DNA of 64,000 bases from Pusillimonas noertemannii (GTDB lineage: Bacteria > Pseudomonadota > Gammaproteobacteria > Burkholderiales > Burkholderiaceae_B), in NCBI RefSeq assembly GCF_003096595.1, contig NZ_QEKO01000001.1, positions 310,001 through 374,000 of the forward strand, read 5' to 3'. The position numbers were made by a program, and so were the translations under genes. How positions within the stretch are numbered: the stretch's first letter is position 1; each line of letters begins with the position of its first letter. The notes beneath the pieces are model-generated. The model worked only from the letters and a program-made list of their open reading frames with translations. It was not told the origin of the DNA and searched no databases. Positions 17,669-26,545 of the stretch are shown here, one piece after another.

Positions 17669-18058
17669 AAGATACCTTTGCCGAACGAACGGCACACTTA
17701 GCGGGGGGCGATTGGATAAGAGCCCGGAGCGCTGGTTGATTGGAGCATCGTGCCGACCGAATCAACCTAAAAGTGCGGCGCTGTAATGAACGCGGCGAAA
17801 GGCTCGGGGGTCAGGGAGCGATGGTGTTCGGCATGGGTGCTGAAGGTTCAGTCAACTGCTATGACACAGCGATGCGCTGTATGAAAATGCCGACACATGA
17901 TTAATGCAGTGCCAGAATTATACGGGTAAAGAAGCATTAGGGAAAGCCCTAGGTTGGGCGGATGTTCAGAATGTTGCAATAAAGCTATTAACCAACGATG
18001 ACTGGTATGTATCCGCGGCTCTTGCCATGAGGCTTGAAATTTCCACTGTCGTCCGGTT
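17669..18058. other. Intergenic stretch without a recognised gene
   Basis: About 390 bp separate rhlE from the LysR gene. The half next to LysR is clearly lower in GC than the neighbours. I see no protein with family character and no RNA gene. The first part is presumably the rhlE 5' leader and promoter. Confidence 0.5.
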
Positions 18059-19021
18059 TTAGTACGATCGGCAGGCTGCCGCCTTTCGAACGGCTTCCAG
18101 ATAAGCGGATGTGGCGGCATTGAGCGGTATGTCAGCGGCAGTGATGATGCACACTGGATGTAATGAGGTGGACAAGGGCAGGGGGAGTATCGCCAGTTGC
18201 CCCGATTTGACGAATCGCTCTGCCACTCCTTTGGGAATTGCGGACAGCATGTTGGTTTGGCTGACGACCCCCAGAATGGTCATGATCGAGGCGGTCTGCA
18301 CTGCGACTCTCGGCGCATTGGCCGAGAAGGCGGCAAGCCCCGACGCGACCAGGCCATAAAGCGGGGCGAAAGACGATGGTAATGCCCAATCGTAAGCATT
18401 GAGTTCCTCGGCGCTCCATGCATTGCTGTCTGCCAATGGATGGCGGGGGCGGCTCACGACCACTGTGGGCTCTTCGAAAAGGATCTCGGAAGTGACCGCG
18501 CGCAACGCTGGCTGAGCGGTTAGCCTACCCACCACACAGTCGAGCAAGCCTTGCTGCAGCATGGGCATCAAGGTATCTTCCAGGCCCTCATGCAAACAAA
18601 CTTCAATTTGGCTGCCCGTGTTGCGCAATAGTGCAATCGCGTCGGGGACGAGCGACGACGCGACCACCGGGAAGACACCCACCCGTACGCGCCCCGCCCG
18701 CCCTGATTGAAGGGCGCCGATCTCGACTTGAGCGGCATCCATGTCGGACAAAGCCTTCAGTGCCCAGTGCAGCAATACTTCGCCTTCGGACGTGGTTGTG
18801 ACGCCGTGTGCGTTGCGCTCGAAGAGCTTTGTCTCGAATATTGACTCGATCTCTGTCAGCAGCTTGCTGGCGGCAGGCTGCGTGACGAACAGATCTTGAG
18901 CCGCCTGCCGGATGTTCTGACGCCGGGCCAGCGCTTCGATAAATACCAGATGGCGCATGCGTAGGCGAGAGCGCACCCGGTTCAGAGGGGCATGATGGGC
19001 GGGCGGTTCGGCGCGGCTCAT
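18059..19021 (-). CDS. LysR family transcriptional regulator
   Basis: This is a 320-residue regulator. The N-terminal winged helix is seen in RMRHLVFIEALARRQNIRQA, followed by AAQDLFVTQPAASKLLTEIE and LFERNAHGVTTTSEGE. The C-terminal half is the periplasmic-binding-like effector domain. It is divergent from a binding protein and an ABM-domain gene, with 114 bp between starts, and likely regulates both. A longer N-terminus (about 20 residues before the usual start) is used; an internal ATG at residue 22 is an alternative. Confidence 0.88.
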   Translation of the reverse strand: MSRAEPPAHHAPLNRVRSRLRMRHLVFIEALARRQNIRQAAQDLFVTQPAASKLLTEIESIFETKLFERNAHGVTTTSEGEVLLHWALKALSDMDAAQVEIGALQSGRAGRVRVGVFPVVASSLVPDAIALLRNTGSQIEVCLHEGLEDTLMPMLQQGLLDCVVGRLTAQPALRAVTSEILFEEPTVVVSRPRHPLADSNAWSAEELNAYDWALPSSFAPLYGLVASGLAAFSANAPRVAVQTASIMTILGVVSQTNMLSAIPKGVAERFVKSGQLAILPLPLSTSLHPVCIITAADIPLNAATSAYLEAVRKAAACRSY

Positions 19022-19042
19022 GGCATTGTGCGTCCTTTAGTT

Positions 19043-19052
19043 ATACATGTAT
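19043..19052. promoter_or_regulatory. Palindrome in the LysR/binding-protein divergent promoter
   Basis: ATACATGTAT is a perfect 10-bp palindrome inside the near-symmetric TTATACATGTATGTAA, in the 114-bp divergent region. It is a reasonable candidate LysR site, but short palindromes arise by chance. Confidence 0.3.
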
Positions 19053-19135
19053 GTAATTTCGTTTTGAGACGTCCACGGCGGGCAGGTATCTCTATCATAT
19101 CAATGACATTACTACAACTACCAGGAGACGCCCCC

Positions 19136-20287
19136 ATGGCTGGTTTCGCTAAATCGTCCTTACTATTGTTTTGCTCCGTCTTTGCGCTTGCGGCGATGCA
19201 GCCCGCCCGAGGTGATATCACCGTAGGCGTGATCGTCAGCGCCACAGGCGGCGCTGCCTCGCAAGGTATACCTGAAAAGAAGCTGATAGAAATGCTGCCG
19301 GCCACTCTTGGGGGAGAACCCTCGAGGTACGTGATACTGGACGACGCAACGGACCCTGCCCTTGCCGCACGGAATGCCCGAAAGCTAACCTCGGAAGAGC
19401 ATGTCGACGTGCTGATAGCTGCCTCCAACACGCCTTCTGCGGTGGTTATCGCGGGGATTGCGCAGGAAAGCAAGACACCCCATGTCTCTATGGCGCCCGT
19501 CGTACCGACGGAAGTGCAGTTTCCATGGGTGTTCGTTGTACCTCAGCCTACCGGGCTCATGGTAGACGCGATACTGGAAGACATGAAGAAAAATGGAGTT
19601 AAAAATGTAGGCTACATCGGCTATTCGGATTCTTGGGGCGACTTGGTTTACAAGCACCTGACCACCCGGGCGGACGAATACGGAATCAAGGTGCTCAACA
19701 ACGAGCGCTTCGCACGAACAGACAGTTCGGCGGTGGCGCAAATTTTGAAATCGATGGCACTAAAGCCGGACGCCATGTTAATTGGCGCTACAGGCACGCC
19801 GGCCACTCTGCCGCACCTTACCTTGGTTGACCGCGGATACAAAGGAAAAATCTATCACACCCATGGCGTTGTCAATAACGATTTCTTGCGCGTGGGCGGC
19901 AAGGGTGTGGAGGGGGCTTTGGCTCCCATCGGTCCGGTTGTGGTGCATAAAGACCTGGACGACTCCAATCCTATAAAGAAACTGTCTGCCGACTTCATCG
20001 CTCAGTATTCGTCTTCTTACGGAGGGGGGCCTGTCAATGCTTTCGCAACTTGGGCATACGATGCGTACTTATTGGTGGATAAGGCGGCTGGCGTGGCCTT
20101 GAAGTCAGCCAAACCGGGTACTGAAGAGTTTCGGCTGGCTCTGCGTGACGCGCTCGAGCGTGATACTGCGGGTTTGGTGGGATTGAACGGCATCTACGAC
20201 ATCGACGCGTCGAACCACAATGGGTTGGACGAGCGGGCCCGCGTGATGGTGGAAGTTCAGGACAGCCAATGGAGGCTGCTCAAGTGA
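19136..20287 (+). CDS. ABC-type branched-chain-amino-acid-like substrate-binding protein
   Basis: This is a 383-residue periplasmic binding protein with a Sec signal peptide (AKSSLLLFCSVFALAAMQPA) and the LivJ-type fold starting DITVGVIVSATGGAASQGIP. It has no permease or ATPase gene next to it, so it would have to use a transporter encoded elsewhere, possibly one of the two Liv systems in this window. Its ligand is unknown. CAGGAGACG lies before the ATG at 19136. The divergent LysR gene and the downstream ABM gene form a small regulon with it. Confidence 0.85.
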   Translation: MAGFAKSSLLLFCSVFALAAMQPARGDITVGVIVSATGGAASQGIPEKKLIEMLPATLGGEPSRYVILDDATDPALAARNARKLTSEEHVDVLIAASNTPSAVVIAGIAQESKTPHVSMAPVVPTEVQFPWVFVVPQPTGLMVDAILEDMKKNGVKNVGYIGYSDSWGDLVYKHLTTRADEYGIKVLNNERFARTDSSAVAQILKSMALKPDAMLIGATGTPATLPHLTLVDRGYKGKIYHTHGVVNNDFLRVGGKGVEGALAPIGPVVVHKDLDDSNPIKKLSADFIAQYSSSYGGGPVNAFATWAYDAYLLVDKAAGVALKSAKPGTEEFRLALRDALERDTAGLVGLNGIYDIDASNHNGLDERARVMVEVQDSQWRLLK

Positions 20288-20339
20288 TGCCGGGCTGGTG
20301 ACGTGCCGCCTTCCATGATGTTGAACGAGGAGAATTTAG

Positions 20340-20660
20340 ATGTTGGTCTGTTTGATTGAATTTGGAACCGCTCCCGGCAAGGAAGAGCAGAACCGGGCAT
20401 TGGTGAAGGAGCTATTGGTCGAAGCCAGAACCATTGACGGGTTCATTTCGAAAGAAAGCTTCACCAGCCGCGATACGCCGGGCAAGGTGATTACGCTTTC
20501 GTATTGGAAAGACGCTGACTCGCTGCGCGCCTGGATGCGTAATGCGGAACACCGCAAGGCCATTCCCTTGGGTAAAAAAGAGCTGTTCACGCACTACACG
20601 ATACAGATAGCGGAGATCACCTCCGACAGAACATGGACTAAGCCCGACAACGCGGACTGA
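20340..20660 (+). CDS. Antibiotic biosynthesis monooxygenase (ABM) domain protein
   Basis: This is a 106-residue ferredoxin-like alpha/beta protein. The start MLVCLIEFGTAPGKEEQ and the later TLSYWKDADSLRAWMRNAEHR with LFTHYTIQIAEI match the ABM/YgiN pattern; the WR...H region often shapes a small aromatic-binding pocket. Members are quinol monooxygenases or heme-degrading enzymes, and many have no known role. GGAG is close before the ATG. It lies 52 bp after the binding protein and is probably cotranscribed with it. Confidence 0.78.
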   Translation: MLVCLIEFGTAPGKEEQNRALVKELLVEARTIDGFISKESFTSRDTPGKVITLSYWKDADSLRAWMRNAEHRKAIPLGKKELFTHYTIQIAEITSDRTWTKPDNAD

Positions 20661-20692
20661 GCCGTTATTGACGGCAAGTTTTTTATCGTGCG

Positions 20693-21145
20693 TTATAGCG
20701 TGCCCAGCGCCGTGCGCAGCGCGGCATGATAGGCGGGCAGCAGGCCTTCCTGCTGTTCATGAAACCCCTGCCAGGCCAGTTGCTGCTCGGGGCTGCGCTG
20801 CCGGGGCGCGGCCCAGACGGCATCGGGGAAGTGCGTGTCGAGGGGCCAGCGCGGTATCACGTGCCAATGCAGGTGCGGCACCTGGTTGCCGAACTGCGCC
20901 AGGTTTACCTTGAGCGGCGCCAGCTCGTTGCGCATTACAGTTTCAACCAGCCATACGGCGTCCATCAGGTGCTGGCGCTGGGGCGCATCCAGGTCGGTCA
21001 TCTCGGTAATGTGCTGGTTCCAGATGACGCGGGTGTAGCCCGGAAAGCCGGCGTCGGGCACATGGATGACGCGCAGCTGCGCGTTGCGCCAGATTTCGTT
21101 CAAACCGTCGGCCGGCTGGCAGAGGGGGCAGGGGGCGTTTTGCAT
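20693..21145 (-). CDS. HIT family nucleotide hydrolase
   Basis: This is a 150-residue protein with the histidine triad VPHLHWHVIPR near residue 95, the nucleophile motif of Fhit/GalT-like hydrolases, and an N-terminal CPLC pair that may bind zinc. Members act on diadenosine polyphosphates or AMP conjugates. The ATG overlaps the stop of the antitoxin gene by one base (TAATG), so it is probably translated from the same mRNA as the toxin-antitoxin pair. It converges on the ABM gene. Confidence 0.88.
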   Translation of the reverse strand: MQNAPCPLCQPADGLNEIWRNAQLRVIHVPDAGFPGYTRVIWNQHITEMTDLDAPQRQHLMDAVWLVETVMRNELAPLKVNLAQFGNQVPHLHWHVIPRWPLDTHFPDAVWAAPRQRSPEQQLAWQGFHEQQEGLLPAYHAALRTALGTL

Positions 21146-21462
21146 TATTTTGTTTGAATCGGTGCAAGGGGGCCAAGGGGTTGGATGGCGAGTCGCAAGC
21201 CCATGGCTCTGAGGATTGCCGTCAGGCTATTGAGCCCCGGATTGCCTGTGGGCGAGAGGGTGCGATATAGCTGGGTGGGGTTCAGATTAGCCTGCTTCGC
21301 CACGGCTTGTACGCCCCCAAACGCTTGCGCAAGTTGGCGCAATACGATCAGGAGCTCGCCGTGGTCGCCATCTTCGAGAATGCCGTTGATGACGTCAAGA
21401 GCAAGAGTTGGATCGTTGGCATAAAGCTCGGCCATGGCTTCATCATGGAGTTTACTTTTCAT
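21145..21462 (-). CDS. Antitoxin of a HigBA-like module (COG3636 type)
   Basis: This is a 105-residue protein. The C-terminal helix-turn-helix is visible in FGGVQAVAKQANLNPTQLYR followed by TLSPTGNPGLNSLTAILRAMGLRLAI, the classic addiction-module antidote pattern. Its start lies inside the last codons of the toxin gene (11-bp overlap), the toxin-first order usual in this group. It should bind and neutralise the toxin and repress the operon. Its stop overlaps the HIT gene start. Confidence 0.88.
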   Translation of the reverse strand: MKSKLHDEAMAELYANDPTLALDVINGILEDGDHGELLIVLRQLAQAFGGVQAVAKQANLNPTQLYRTLSPTGNPGLNSLTAILRAMGLRLAIQPLGPLAPIQTK

Positions 21463-21790
21463 CTTCGCCTCTTGATAGCCATTCGGTCCAGTAAAACACG
21501 GCTTGGTCAATATCGAGTTGCTGTGTGCGCTTGGTGCCTGCGCATAGCAGCAGTACGACGCGTTTTTCCGAATGGGCGTAGTACACCCGGTAGCCGGGTC
21601 CGGCATCGATTCGCAGTTCCCACACGCCGTTGCGACAGAACTTGTGATCGCCGAAGTTGCCGAGTTCGATGCGGGCAATACGGCGAATGATGGCCACTTT
21701 GGCCTGGCGGTCGCGCAGTCGTTTTAGCCACTCGATGTAAAGATCTTTCTGCCCGCACGGGGTCAGATAATGTTCGATCCGGTATTCCAT
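21452..21790 (-). CDS. Toxin of a HigBA-like module (COG3657, RelE/ParE fold)
   Basis: This is a 112-residue toxin: EWLKRLRDRQAKVAIIRRIAR, then ELGNFGDHKFCRNGVWELRID and GPGYRVYYAHSEKRVVLLLC, the standard phage-derived Gp49-like/HigB sequence. Such proteins cut mRNA at ribosomes. Intact length and residues suggest an active module. The ribosome binding site is weak, which is common for toxins. An inverted repeat lies just upstream at 21799-21818. Confidence 0.88.
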   Translation of the reverse strand: MEYRIEHYLTPCGQKDLYIEWLKRLRDRQAKVAIIRRIARIELGNFGDHKFCRNGVWELRIDAGPGYRVYYAHSEKRVVLLLCAGTKRTQQLDIDQAVFYWTEWLSRGEDEK

Positions 21791-21798
21791 TTTCGTTT

Positions 21799-21818
21799 AT
21801 TGACGAATTTTGGTCAAT
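21799..21818. promoter_or_regulatory. Candidate operator of the toxin-antitoxin operon
   Basis: ATTGAC and GTCAAT form an inverted repeat separated by eight bases, nine bases upstream of the toxin start codon. The position suits autorepression by the helix-turn-helix antitoxin. Confidence 0.45.
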
Positions 21819-21907
21819 AGCTGGTTGCAACCACCGTAGTGTTCATCGGTGGCTGACGATGGAATCGGTCGAATCGTTAAATGGTCATTGGGGGAAAACC
21901 CCGAAAT

Positions 21908-21938
21908 CGGCGTTCACAATACTTGCTTGTAAACGCCG
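21908..21938. terminator. Hairpin after trpC, possible terminator
   Basis: CGGCGTT pairs with AACGCCG and an inner ACAA with TTGT, giving a stable hairpin about 25 bp beyond the trpC stop. No proper T-run follows on the minus strand, so termination strength is uncertain. Confidence 0.35.
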
Positions 21939-21963
21939 GTGGCGTGGCGGCGCGCTGACGAAA

Positions 21964-22752
21964 TTAGAAAAACAGCTCTCGCAGGGCCTTGCCGGGTTCT
22001 TCGGCGCGCATGAAGCGTTCGCCCACCAGGAAGGCGTGCACGCCATGCGAGCGCATGAGGTCGACGTCTTCGCGGGCCAGGATGGCGCTTTCGGTGACCA
22101 CGCGCTTGCCTTCGGGAATGAGAGGCAGCAGGTCGATGGTGTTCTGCAGCGAAATCTCGAAGGTGCGCAGGTTACGGTTGTTGATGCCGATGAGCGGTGT
22201 CCTGAGCTGCAGGGCGGCGTCGAGTTCGTCGCGGTCGTGCACTTCGACCAGCACGTCCATGTCCAGCTCGAGCGCCAGGCTTTCCAGCTCTTTGAGCTGG
22301 TCGAGGCTTAGCGCGGCGACGATCAGCAGCACGCAGTCGGCCCCCAGGGCGCGGGCATGGGCGATCTGGTAGGGATCAATCATGAAATCCTTGCGCAGCA
22401 CGGGCAGCGAGCACGCGGCGCGCGCCTGGCGCAGATAGTCGTAGGAGCCCTGGAAGAACTTGACGTCGGTAAGCACCGACAGGCAGGCGGCGCCATGGGC
22501 GGCGTACGAGCAGGCGATGTCCGCGGGATTGAAGTTTTCGCGGATGACGCCCTTGGAGGGCGAGGCTTTTTTTACCTCGGCGATGACGCCGGGCTTGCCT
22601 TGGCTGATCTTGTCTTCGATGGCGCGGATGAAGCCGCGCACGTCCTTGCGGCTTTTGGCTTCGCGCAGCACGTCGGATTCACTGCGCATCTGGCGCGCGG
22701 CGGCAACCTCGGATTTTTTTGTGGCAAGGATTTTTTCCAGTATGTCGTTCAT
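21964..22752 (-). CDS. trpC: Indole-3-glycerol phosphate synthase
   Basis: This enzyme closes the indole ring in tryptophan synthesis. The 262-residue TIM barrel is complete. [13 protein letters not shown] near residue 55 carries the catalytic lysine, [14 protein letters not shown] the second, and [19 protein letters not shown] and TESAI follow in order. It is the last gene of the trpGDC set; trpD lies 118 bp upstream. It is a stand-alone TrpC, not fused to TrpF. Confidence 0.95.
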   Translation of the reverse strand: MNDILEKILATKKSEVAAARQMRSESDVLREAKSRKDVRGFIRAIEDKISQGKPGVIAEVKKASPSKGVIRENFNPADIACSYAAHGAACLSVLTDVKFFQGSYDYLRQARAACSLPVLRKDFMIDPYQIAHARALGADCVLLIVAALSLDQLKELESLALELDMDVLVEVHDRDELDAALQLRTPLIGINNRNLRTFEISLQNTIDLLPLIPEGKRVVTESAILAREDVDLMRSHGVHAFLVGERFMRAEEPGKALRELFF

Positions 22753-22870
22753 CGGTGTTCTCCGGGGGCGGCATATTCACCAAAGGGCGGCCGCTTTGCT
22801 CATGCAGCAGCGGCAGGCCCGTTGATGGCAGGGCAGGCTGGTCGGGCGCCTGCCCGATGGGGCAATTAGA

Positions 22871-23896
22871 TTACAGTTTTTGGGTGAATGCCGCGAACTC
22901 TTCGAGTTTGGCGCGGGCGGCTCCGCTGGCTAAGGTTTCAAATGCTAGCTTCAAGCCCTCTTGTATGGAATCGGCCTTATTGCCGGCGTAGATCGCCAGG
23001 CCGGCATTGAAGCCTACGATATCACGAGCGGCGCCCGGTACGTTATCCAGGGCTTCCTTGATAAGCTGGGCCGATTCCTCCCGGTTCTCGACCTTGAGCG
23101 AACGGTTTGAAACCATGGCCATGCCGAAATCTTCGGGGTGGATCTCGTATTCGCTGACCTGGCCGTTCTTCAGTTCGCCGACCAGGGTGGGTGCGCCCAG
23201 CGAGGCCTCGTCCATGCCGTCCTTGCCGTGCACGATCAGCACATGCTTGGAGCCCAGGCGCTGCAGCACCCGCACCTGGATGCCCACCAGGTCGGAGTGG
23301 AACACGCCCATCAACTGGTTGGCGGCATTGGCGGGGTTGGTCAGCGGCCCCAGGATGTTGAAGATGGTCTTGACGGCCAGTTCCTTGCGCAGCGAGGCCA
23401 CGTTCTTCATGGCGCCGTGATGGGCGGGGGCGAACATGAAGCCGATGCCGGTCTGTTCGATGCATTCATTGATCTGTTCGGGCAACAGGTCTATCTTGAT
23501 GCCCAGTTGCTCGACCACGTCGGCGCTGCCCGAGGACGACGAGGCGCTGCGCCCGCCATGTTTGGCGATCTTGGCGCCGGCGGCGGCAGCCACGAACATG
23601 GCGGCGGTGGAGATATTGAAGGTCTTGCTGCCGTCTCCGCCGGTGCCGCACATGTCCAGCAGCTCGTCGGGGTTCTGCGTAGGCACCTGCAGGGCGAATT
23701 CGCGCATCACCTGCGCGGCGGCCGTGATTTCGCCTATGGTCTCTTTCTTTACGCGCAGGCCCATGATCAGGGCCGAGGCGATTTGCGGCGACATCTCGCC
23801 GCGCATCAGCATGCGCATCAGGTGCAGCATTTCTTCGTGGAAGATTTCGCGGTGCTCGATGCAGCGCGCCAGGGCGTCGGGTAGGGAGATCGTCAT
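22871..23896 (-). CDS. trpD: Anthranilate phosphoribosyltransferase
   Basis: This enzyme transfers phosphoribose from PRPP to anthranilate. The 341-residue protein shows [14 protein letters not shown] (PRPP-binding loop), then [21 protein letters not shown] and GPLTNPANA. It is separated from trpG by 18 bp and is certainly in one transcript with it. Nothing is missing. Confidence 0.95.
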   Translation of the reverse strand: MTISLPDALARCIEHREIFHEEMLHLMRMLMRGEMSPQIASALIMGLRVKKETIGEITAAAQVMREFALQVPTQNPDELLDMCGTGGDGSKTFNISTAAMFVAAAAGAKIAKHGGRSASSSSGSADVVEQLGIKIDLLPEQINECIEQTGIGFMFAPAHHGAMKNVASLRKELAVKTIFNILGPLTNPANAANQLMGVFHSDLVGIQVRVLQRLGSKHVLIVHGKDGMDEASLGAPTLVGELKNGQVSEYEIHPEDFGMAMVSNRSLKVENREESAQLIKEALDNVPGAARDIVGFNAGLAIYAGNKADSIQEGLKLAFETLASGAARAKLEEFAAFTQKL

Positions 23897-23914
23897 GAGA
23901 ATTCCTTGTTTTTT

Positions 23915-24481
23915 TCAGATGTTCAGGAAGTTGCGCAGCAGGGCGTGGCCGTGCTCGCTGAGTATCGATTCGGGGTGGAACTGCACGCCGTAGACGGGCA
24001 GGGTCTTGTGGCGCACGCCCATGATTTCGCCATCGTCGCTTTCGGCGGTGATTTCCAGGCAGTCGGGCATGGATTCGCGCTCGATCGCCAGCGAGTGGTA
24101 GCGCGTAACGGTATAGGGCGAGGGCAGGCCGGCGAATACGTCGGTGCCGCCATGGGTAATGGGCGAGGTCTTGCCGTGCATCTGCCGGCCTGCGCGCACG
24201 ATGCGCCCGCCAAAGGCCGCGCCTATGGACTGATGCCCCAGGCACACGCCCAATATGGGCAGCTTGCCGGCAAAGGCCTGGATCAATTCAACGGAAATCC
24301 CGGCTTCGGCCGGCGAGCAGGGGCCGGGCGAGACGCAGATGCGGTCGGGCCCCATCTGGGCGATTTCCTGCACTGTGGTCTGGTCGTTGCGCAGCACCGT
24401 CACCTCTTCGCCCAGTTCGCCGAAATACTGGACGAGGTTATAGGTGAACGAGTCGTAGTTGTCGAGCATCAGCAGTTTCAT
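23915..24481 (-). CDS. trpG: Anthranilate synthase glutamine amidotransferase subunit
   Basis: This is the 188-residue class I glutamine amidotransferase that supplies ammonia to TrpE. The nucleophile cysteine is in LGVCLGHQ and the His-Glu pair in [23 protein letters not shown] opens the protein. Such subunits may also serve p-aminobenzoate synthase. The start at 24481 comes three bases after the stop of a 60-codon ORF that has a much better ribosome binding site, so trpG translation may depend on it. Its partner trpE is about 13 kb away. Confidence 0.95.
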   Translation of the reverse strand: MKLLMLDNYDSFTYNLVQYFGELGEEVTVLRNDQTTVQEIAQMGPDRICVSPGPCSPAEAGISVELIQAFAGKLPILGVCLGHQSIGAAFGGRIVRAGRQMHGKTSPITHGGTDVFAGLPSPYTVTRYHSLAIERESMPDCLEITAESDDGEIMGVRHKTLPVYGVQFHPESILSEHGHALLRNFLNI

Positions 24482-24483
24482 GG

Positions 24484-24666
24484 TCAGGCCTTGATTCGGG
24501 GTGGCTGAACCGCCCGCGCAAAGCGCGCCGGGGCGGCCGGAAGAACGGGAATCAAGCTGATGCGCCATCGCTGCGCAAGCCCGGACGCGCCCAGGGGCGA
24601 GCCGCCGCGGATCGAATGCGAGCCGAATGCCTGGCGAGTTGCGAATGCGATGGAAAGACGGGACAT
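24484..24666 (-). CDS. 60-codon ORF abutting trpG, possible translational-coupling ORF
   Basis: This ORF starts with [14 protein letters not shown] and ends in a TGA only two bases before the trpG ATG. It has an excellent ribosome binding site (AAGGAG, eight bases before ATG), while trpG itself has none visible. The product is basic with a single tryptophan and matches no family I know. Its ribosome binding site lies in the hairpin 24674-24689. I infer that ribosomes finishing it restart on trpG, making it part of the trp leader control. It could also be a small functional protein. Confidence 0.5.
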   Translation of the reverse strand: MSRLSIAFATRQAFGSHSIRGGSPLGASGLAQRWRISLIPVLPAAPARFARAVQPPRIKA

Positions 24667-24673
24667 CGGTGTA

Positions 24674-24770
24674 GCTCCTTGCTTGGAGCCGCCGTGCCGG
24701 GGTGCGTGTTTGCTGCCTTCTGACTTGAACTTGCCTACCGGTACGGCGGCAAGTTGCGGTTTTTAACCGC
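24674..24770 (-). promoter_or_regulatory. Structured trpGDC leader with SD-covering hairpin
   Basis: Three hairpins follow the leader ORF on the minus strand. They are GCGGTTAAAAACCGC (24756-24770); AACTTGCC/GGCAAGTT (24728-24755) around the palindrome TACCGGTA; and GCTCC/GGAGC (24674-24689), which covers the AAGGAG of the 60-codon ORF. An alternative 8-bp pairing joins 24743-24750 to 24688-24695 and is incompatible with both of the last two. No U-run follows any of them, so this looks like control of translation rather than of termination. Confidence 0.5.
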
Positions 24771-24786
24771 GACGACATGCCGCTTC

Positions 24787-24840
24787 CTATTGGAAGCGCC
24801 ACCACGTGGTGATGTTGCAGGTCGAGAAAGAAAGTGTCAT
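24787..24840 (-). CDS. trpL: trpGDC leader peptide with tandem Trp codons
   Basis: A 17-codon ORF reads [17 protein letters not shown] and stops with TAG. The adjacent TGG TGG codons (24799-24804) are the hallmark of tryptophan-sensing leader peptides. The Trp codons lie in a 12-bp palindrome (24800-24811), and the stop codon lies in a perfect hairpin (24781-24798). The ribosome binding site upstream is weak. It is 306 bp upstream of trpG and points to Trp-dependent stalling controlling trpGDC separately from trpE. Confidence 0.65.
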   Translation of the reverse strand: MTLSFSTCNITTWWRFQ

Positions 24841-25100
24841 GGCTGGGTGCTTGGTGTTGCCGGATTCGAGCGGAAATACCCGAAAGGCAGCGCAAGTTTA
24901 CATGATTGTCCGCGCGTTCGTCTAGAGGGCAGCCGCCCTGGACCTCGGATATGAGCCGGGCGAGCGCTGCCGGGGGGGCGAGAAGCAGCCGTGACGGCAG
25001 CCTGCTGCGGAAAAAGCGCGGGCCCGGACGAAACCGGCCCACGCCCTGAGGCCCTTTGTGGCTTTGCGCCGGCGGCGTGCCGGCGCAAAGCGGGGCAGTC

Positions 25101-26270
25101 TTACTGCTTGCCCGGATCCTTGAAGTTGGCGACTTTGTCGATTTCGACGTTCTGCAGCTTGCCGTCGACGCGCTCTACCTTGCGGATATAGACATTTTGA
25201 ATGATGTCGCGGGTTTCGGGGTCGATCTGTATGGGGCCGCGCGGGCTTTCCCATTGGGTGCCCTTGGCCGCCTTCATGAAGACGTCGCCGCTTGCGTCGC
25301 CCTGGGTGCGGGCCAGCACGTCGTAGATCAGGTGCATGCCGTCATATCCGGCCACCGACATGAAGTTGGGCCGCTTGTCTGGGTAGGCCTTGTAATAGGC
25401 TTGCGTATAGGCCTTGTTCAGGGCCGAGTCATGAGCCTCGGAATAATGCATGGAGTTGATCACGCCCACGGCCGGCTCGCCCATGGCGTCCAGCACGTCT
25501 TCGTCGGTCAGGTCGCCGGTGGCGATGAGCTTGATGCCGGCATCGGCCAGCCCGCGCTCTTTATAGCCTTTCAGGAAGGACACGCCCTGTTCGCCGGCAG
25601 GCACGAACAGGAACACGGCATCGGCCTTCGAGTCTTTGACCCGCTGCAGGAAGGGAGAGAAATCGGGGTTTTGCAAGGGCGTGCGGACCTGGCCGACGAT
25701 TTCCCCGCCCGCTTCGGTGAAGGTCTTGATGAACTGTTTTTCCGCATCGTGCCCGGGGCCGAAGTCGGCCACCACGGTGTATACCTTCTTGATGCCGTTC
25801 TTGGCGGCCCACGAGGCGATGGGCGCCGTGGTTTGCGGCAGCGTCATCGAGACGCGCAGCAGGTAGGGCGATTTTGTCGTAATCGACGACGTGGCGGCAT
25901 TCATGACGATGGTGGGAATCTTGGCCTGGGTCGATACGGGCGCCACGGCGAAGGCCGACGGGGTAAGTCCGAAGCCGGCCAGGATGTCCACCTTGTCCTG
26001 CACGATCAGCTCTTGCGCCGAGCGCTTGCTGACTTCGGGGGCGACGCCGGTGTCGTCCTTGACGATAAGCACGACCTTGCGGTCGCCTATCTTGTCGCCG
26101 TGCTCCTGGATATACAGCCTGGCCCCGTTCAGAATCTGCTGCCCGTAGGAAGAGAAGGGGCCCGACATGGGCAGTACCATGCCGATCTTCAGGTCTGCCG
26201 CCTGGCCGGCTGCCGCGGCGCCGAGCAGGGCCGCTGCGAGCCCTAGTTGTACACCTAGCTTGAATTTCAT
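25101..26270 (-). CDS. ABC-type branched-chain-amino-acid-like substrate-binding protein
   Basis: This is a 389-residue periplasmic protein. A Sec signal peptide ([20 protein letters not shown]) is followed by [20 protein letters not shown] and the two-lobed LivJ fold. It is divergent from the gentisate dioxygenase gene and lies on the same strand as, but apart from, the livFGMH set at 28.9-32.2 kb. It probably delivers an aromatic acid or a pathway precursor to that permease. The ligand is unknown. Confidence 0.88.
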   Translation of the reverse strand: MKFKLGVQLGLAAALLGAAAAGQAADLKIGMVLPMSGPFSSYGQQILNGARLYIQEHGDKIGDRKVVLIVKDDTGVAPEVSKRSAQELIVQDKVDILAGFGLTPSAFAVAPVSTQAKIPTIVMNAATSSITTKSPYLLRVSMTLPQTTAPIASWAAKNGIKKVYTVVADFGPGHDAEKQFIKTFTEAGGEIVGQVRTPLQNPDFSPFLQRVKDSKADAVFLFVPAGEQGVSFLKGYKERGLADAGIKLIATGDLTDEDVLDAMGEPAVGVINSMHYSEAHDSALNKAYTQAYYKAYPDKRPNFMSVAGYDGMHLIYDVLARTQGDASGDVFMKAAKGTQWESPRGPIQIDPETRDIIQNVYIRKVERVDGKLQNVEIDKVANFKDPGKQ

Positions 26271-26545
26271 TTGAACGCTCCTCGGTAGTAGTGCGTGCCC
26301 GGCCCACTGCTGCGCCGGGCGCCGCCCGTGTTTTTGTAAATGGTAAGGAAGGCTGACTTTCCATTTAAAAAGTAAAGCAGCCTGACTAATTTGTCAAGAT
26401 TGTCCTTTTGCGGATGAAGTCCGGCCCGAAGCGGATAGATGGCTGGGGGCGGATTCGATACCTTTTCCATATGGGCCGGCCGCGCGGAATGCAATGAATG
26501 CGCGATCAGGCCCCGCATGGATTTGCCTGGAAGGAGGACACCATC

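Noticed and set aside
15848-17701. 617-codon open frame antisense to rhlE
   Set aside because: It is an Ala/Val/Gly-rich shadow of the repetitive, GC-rich helicase gene; the minus strand has all DEAD-box motifs.
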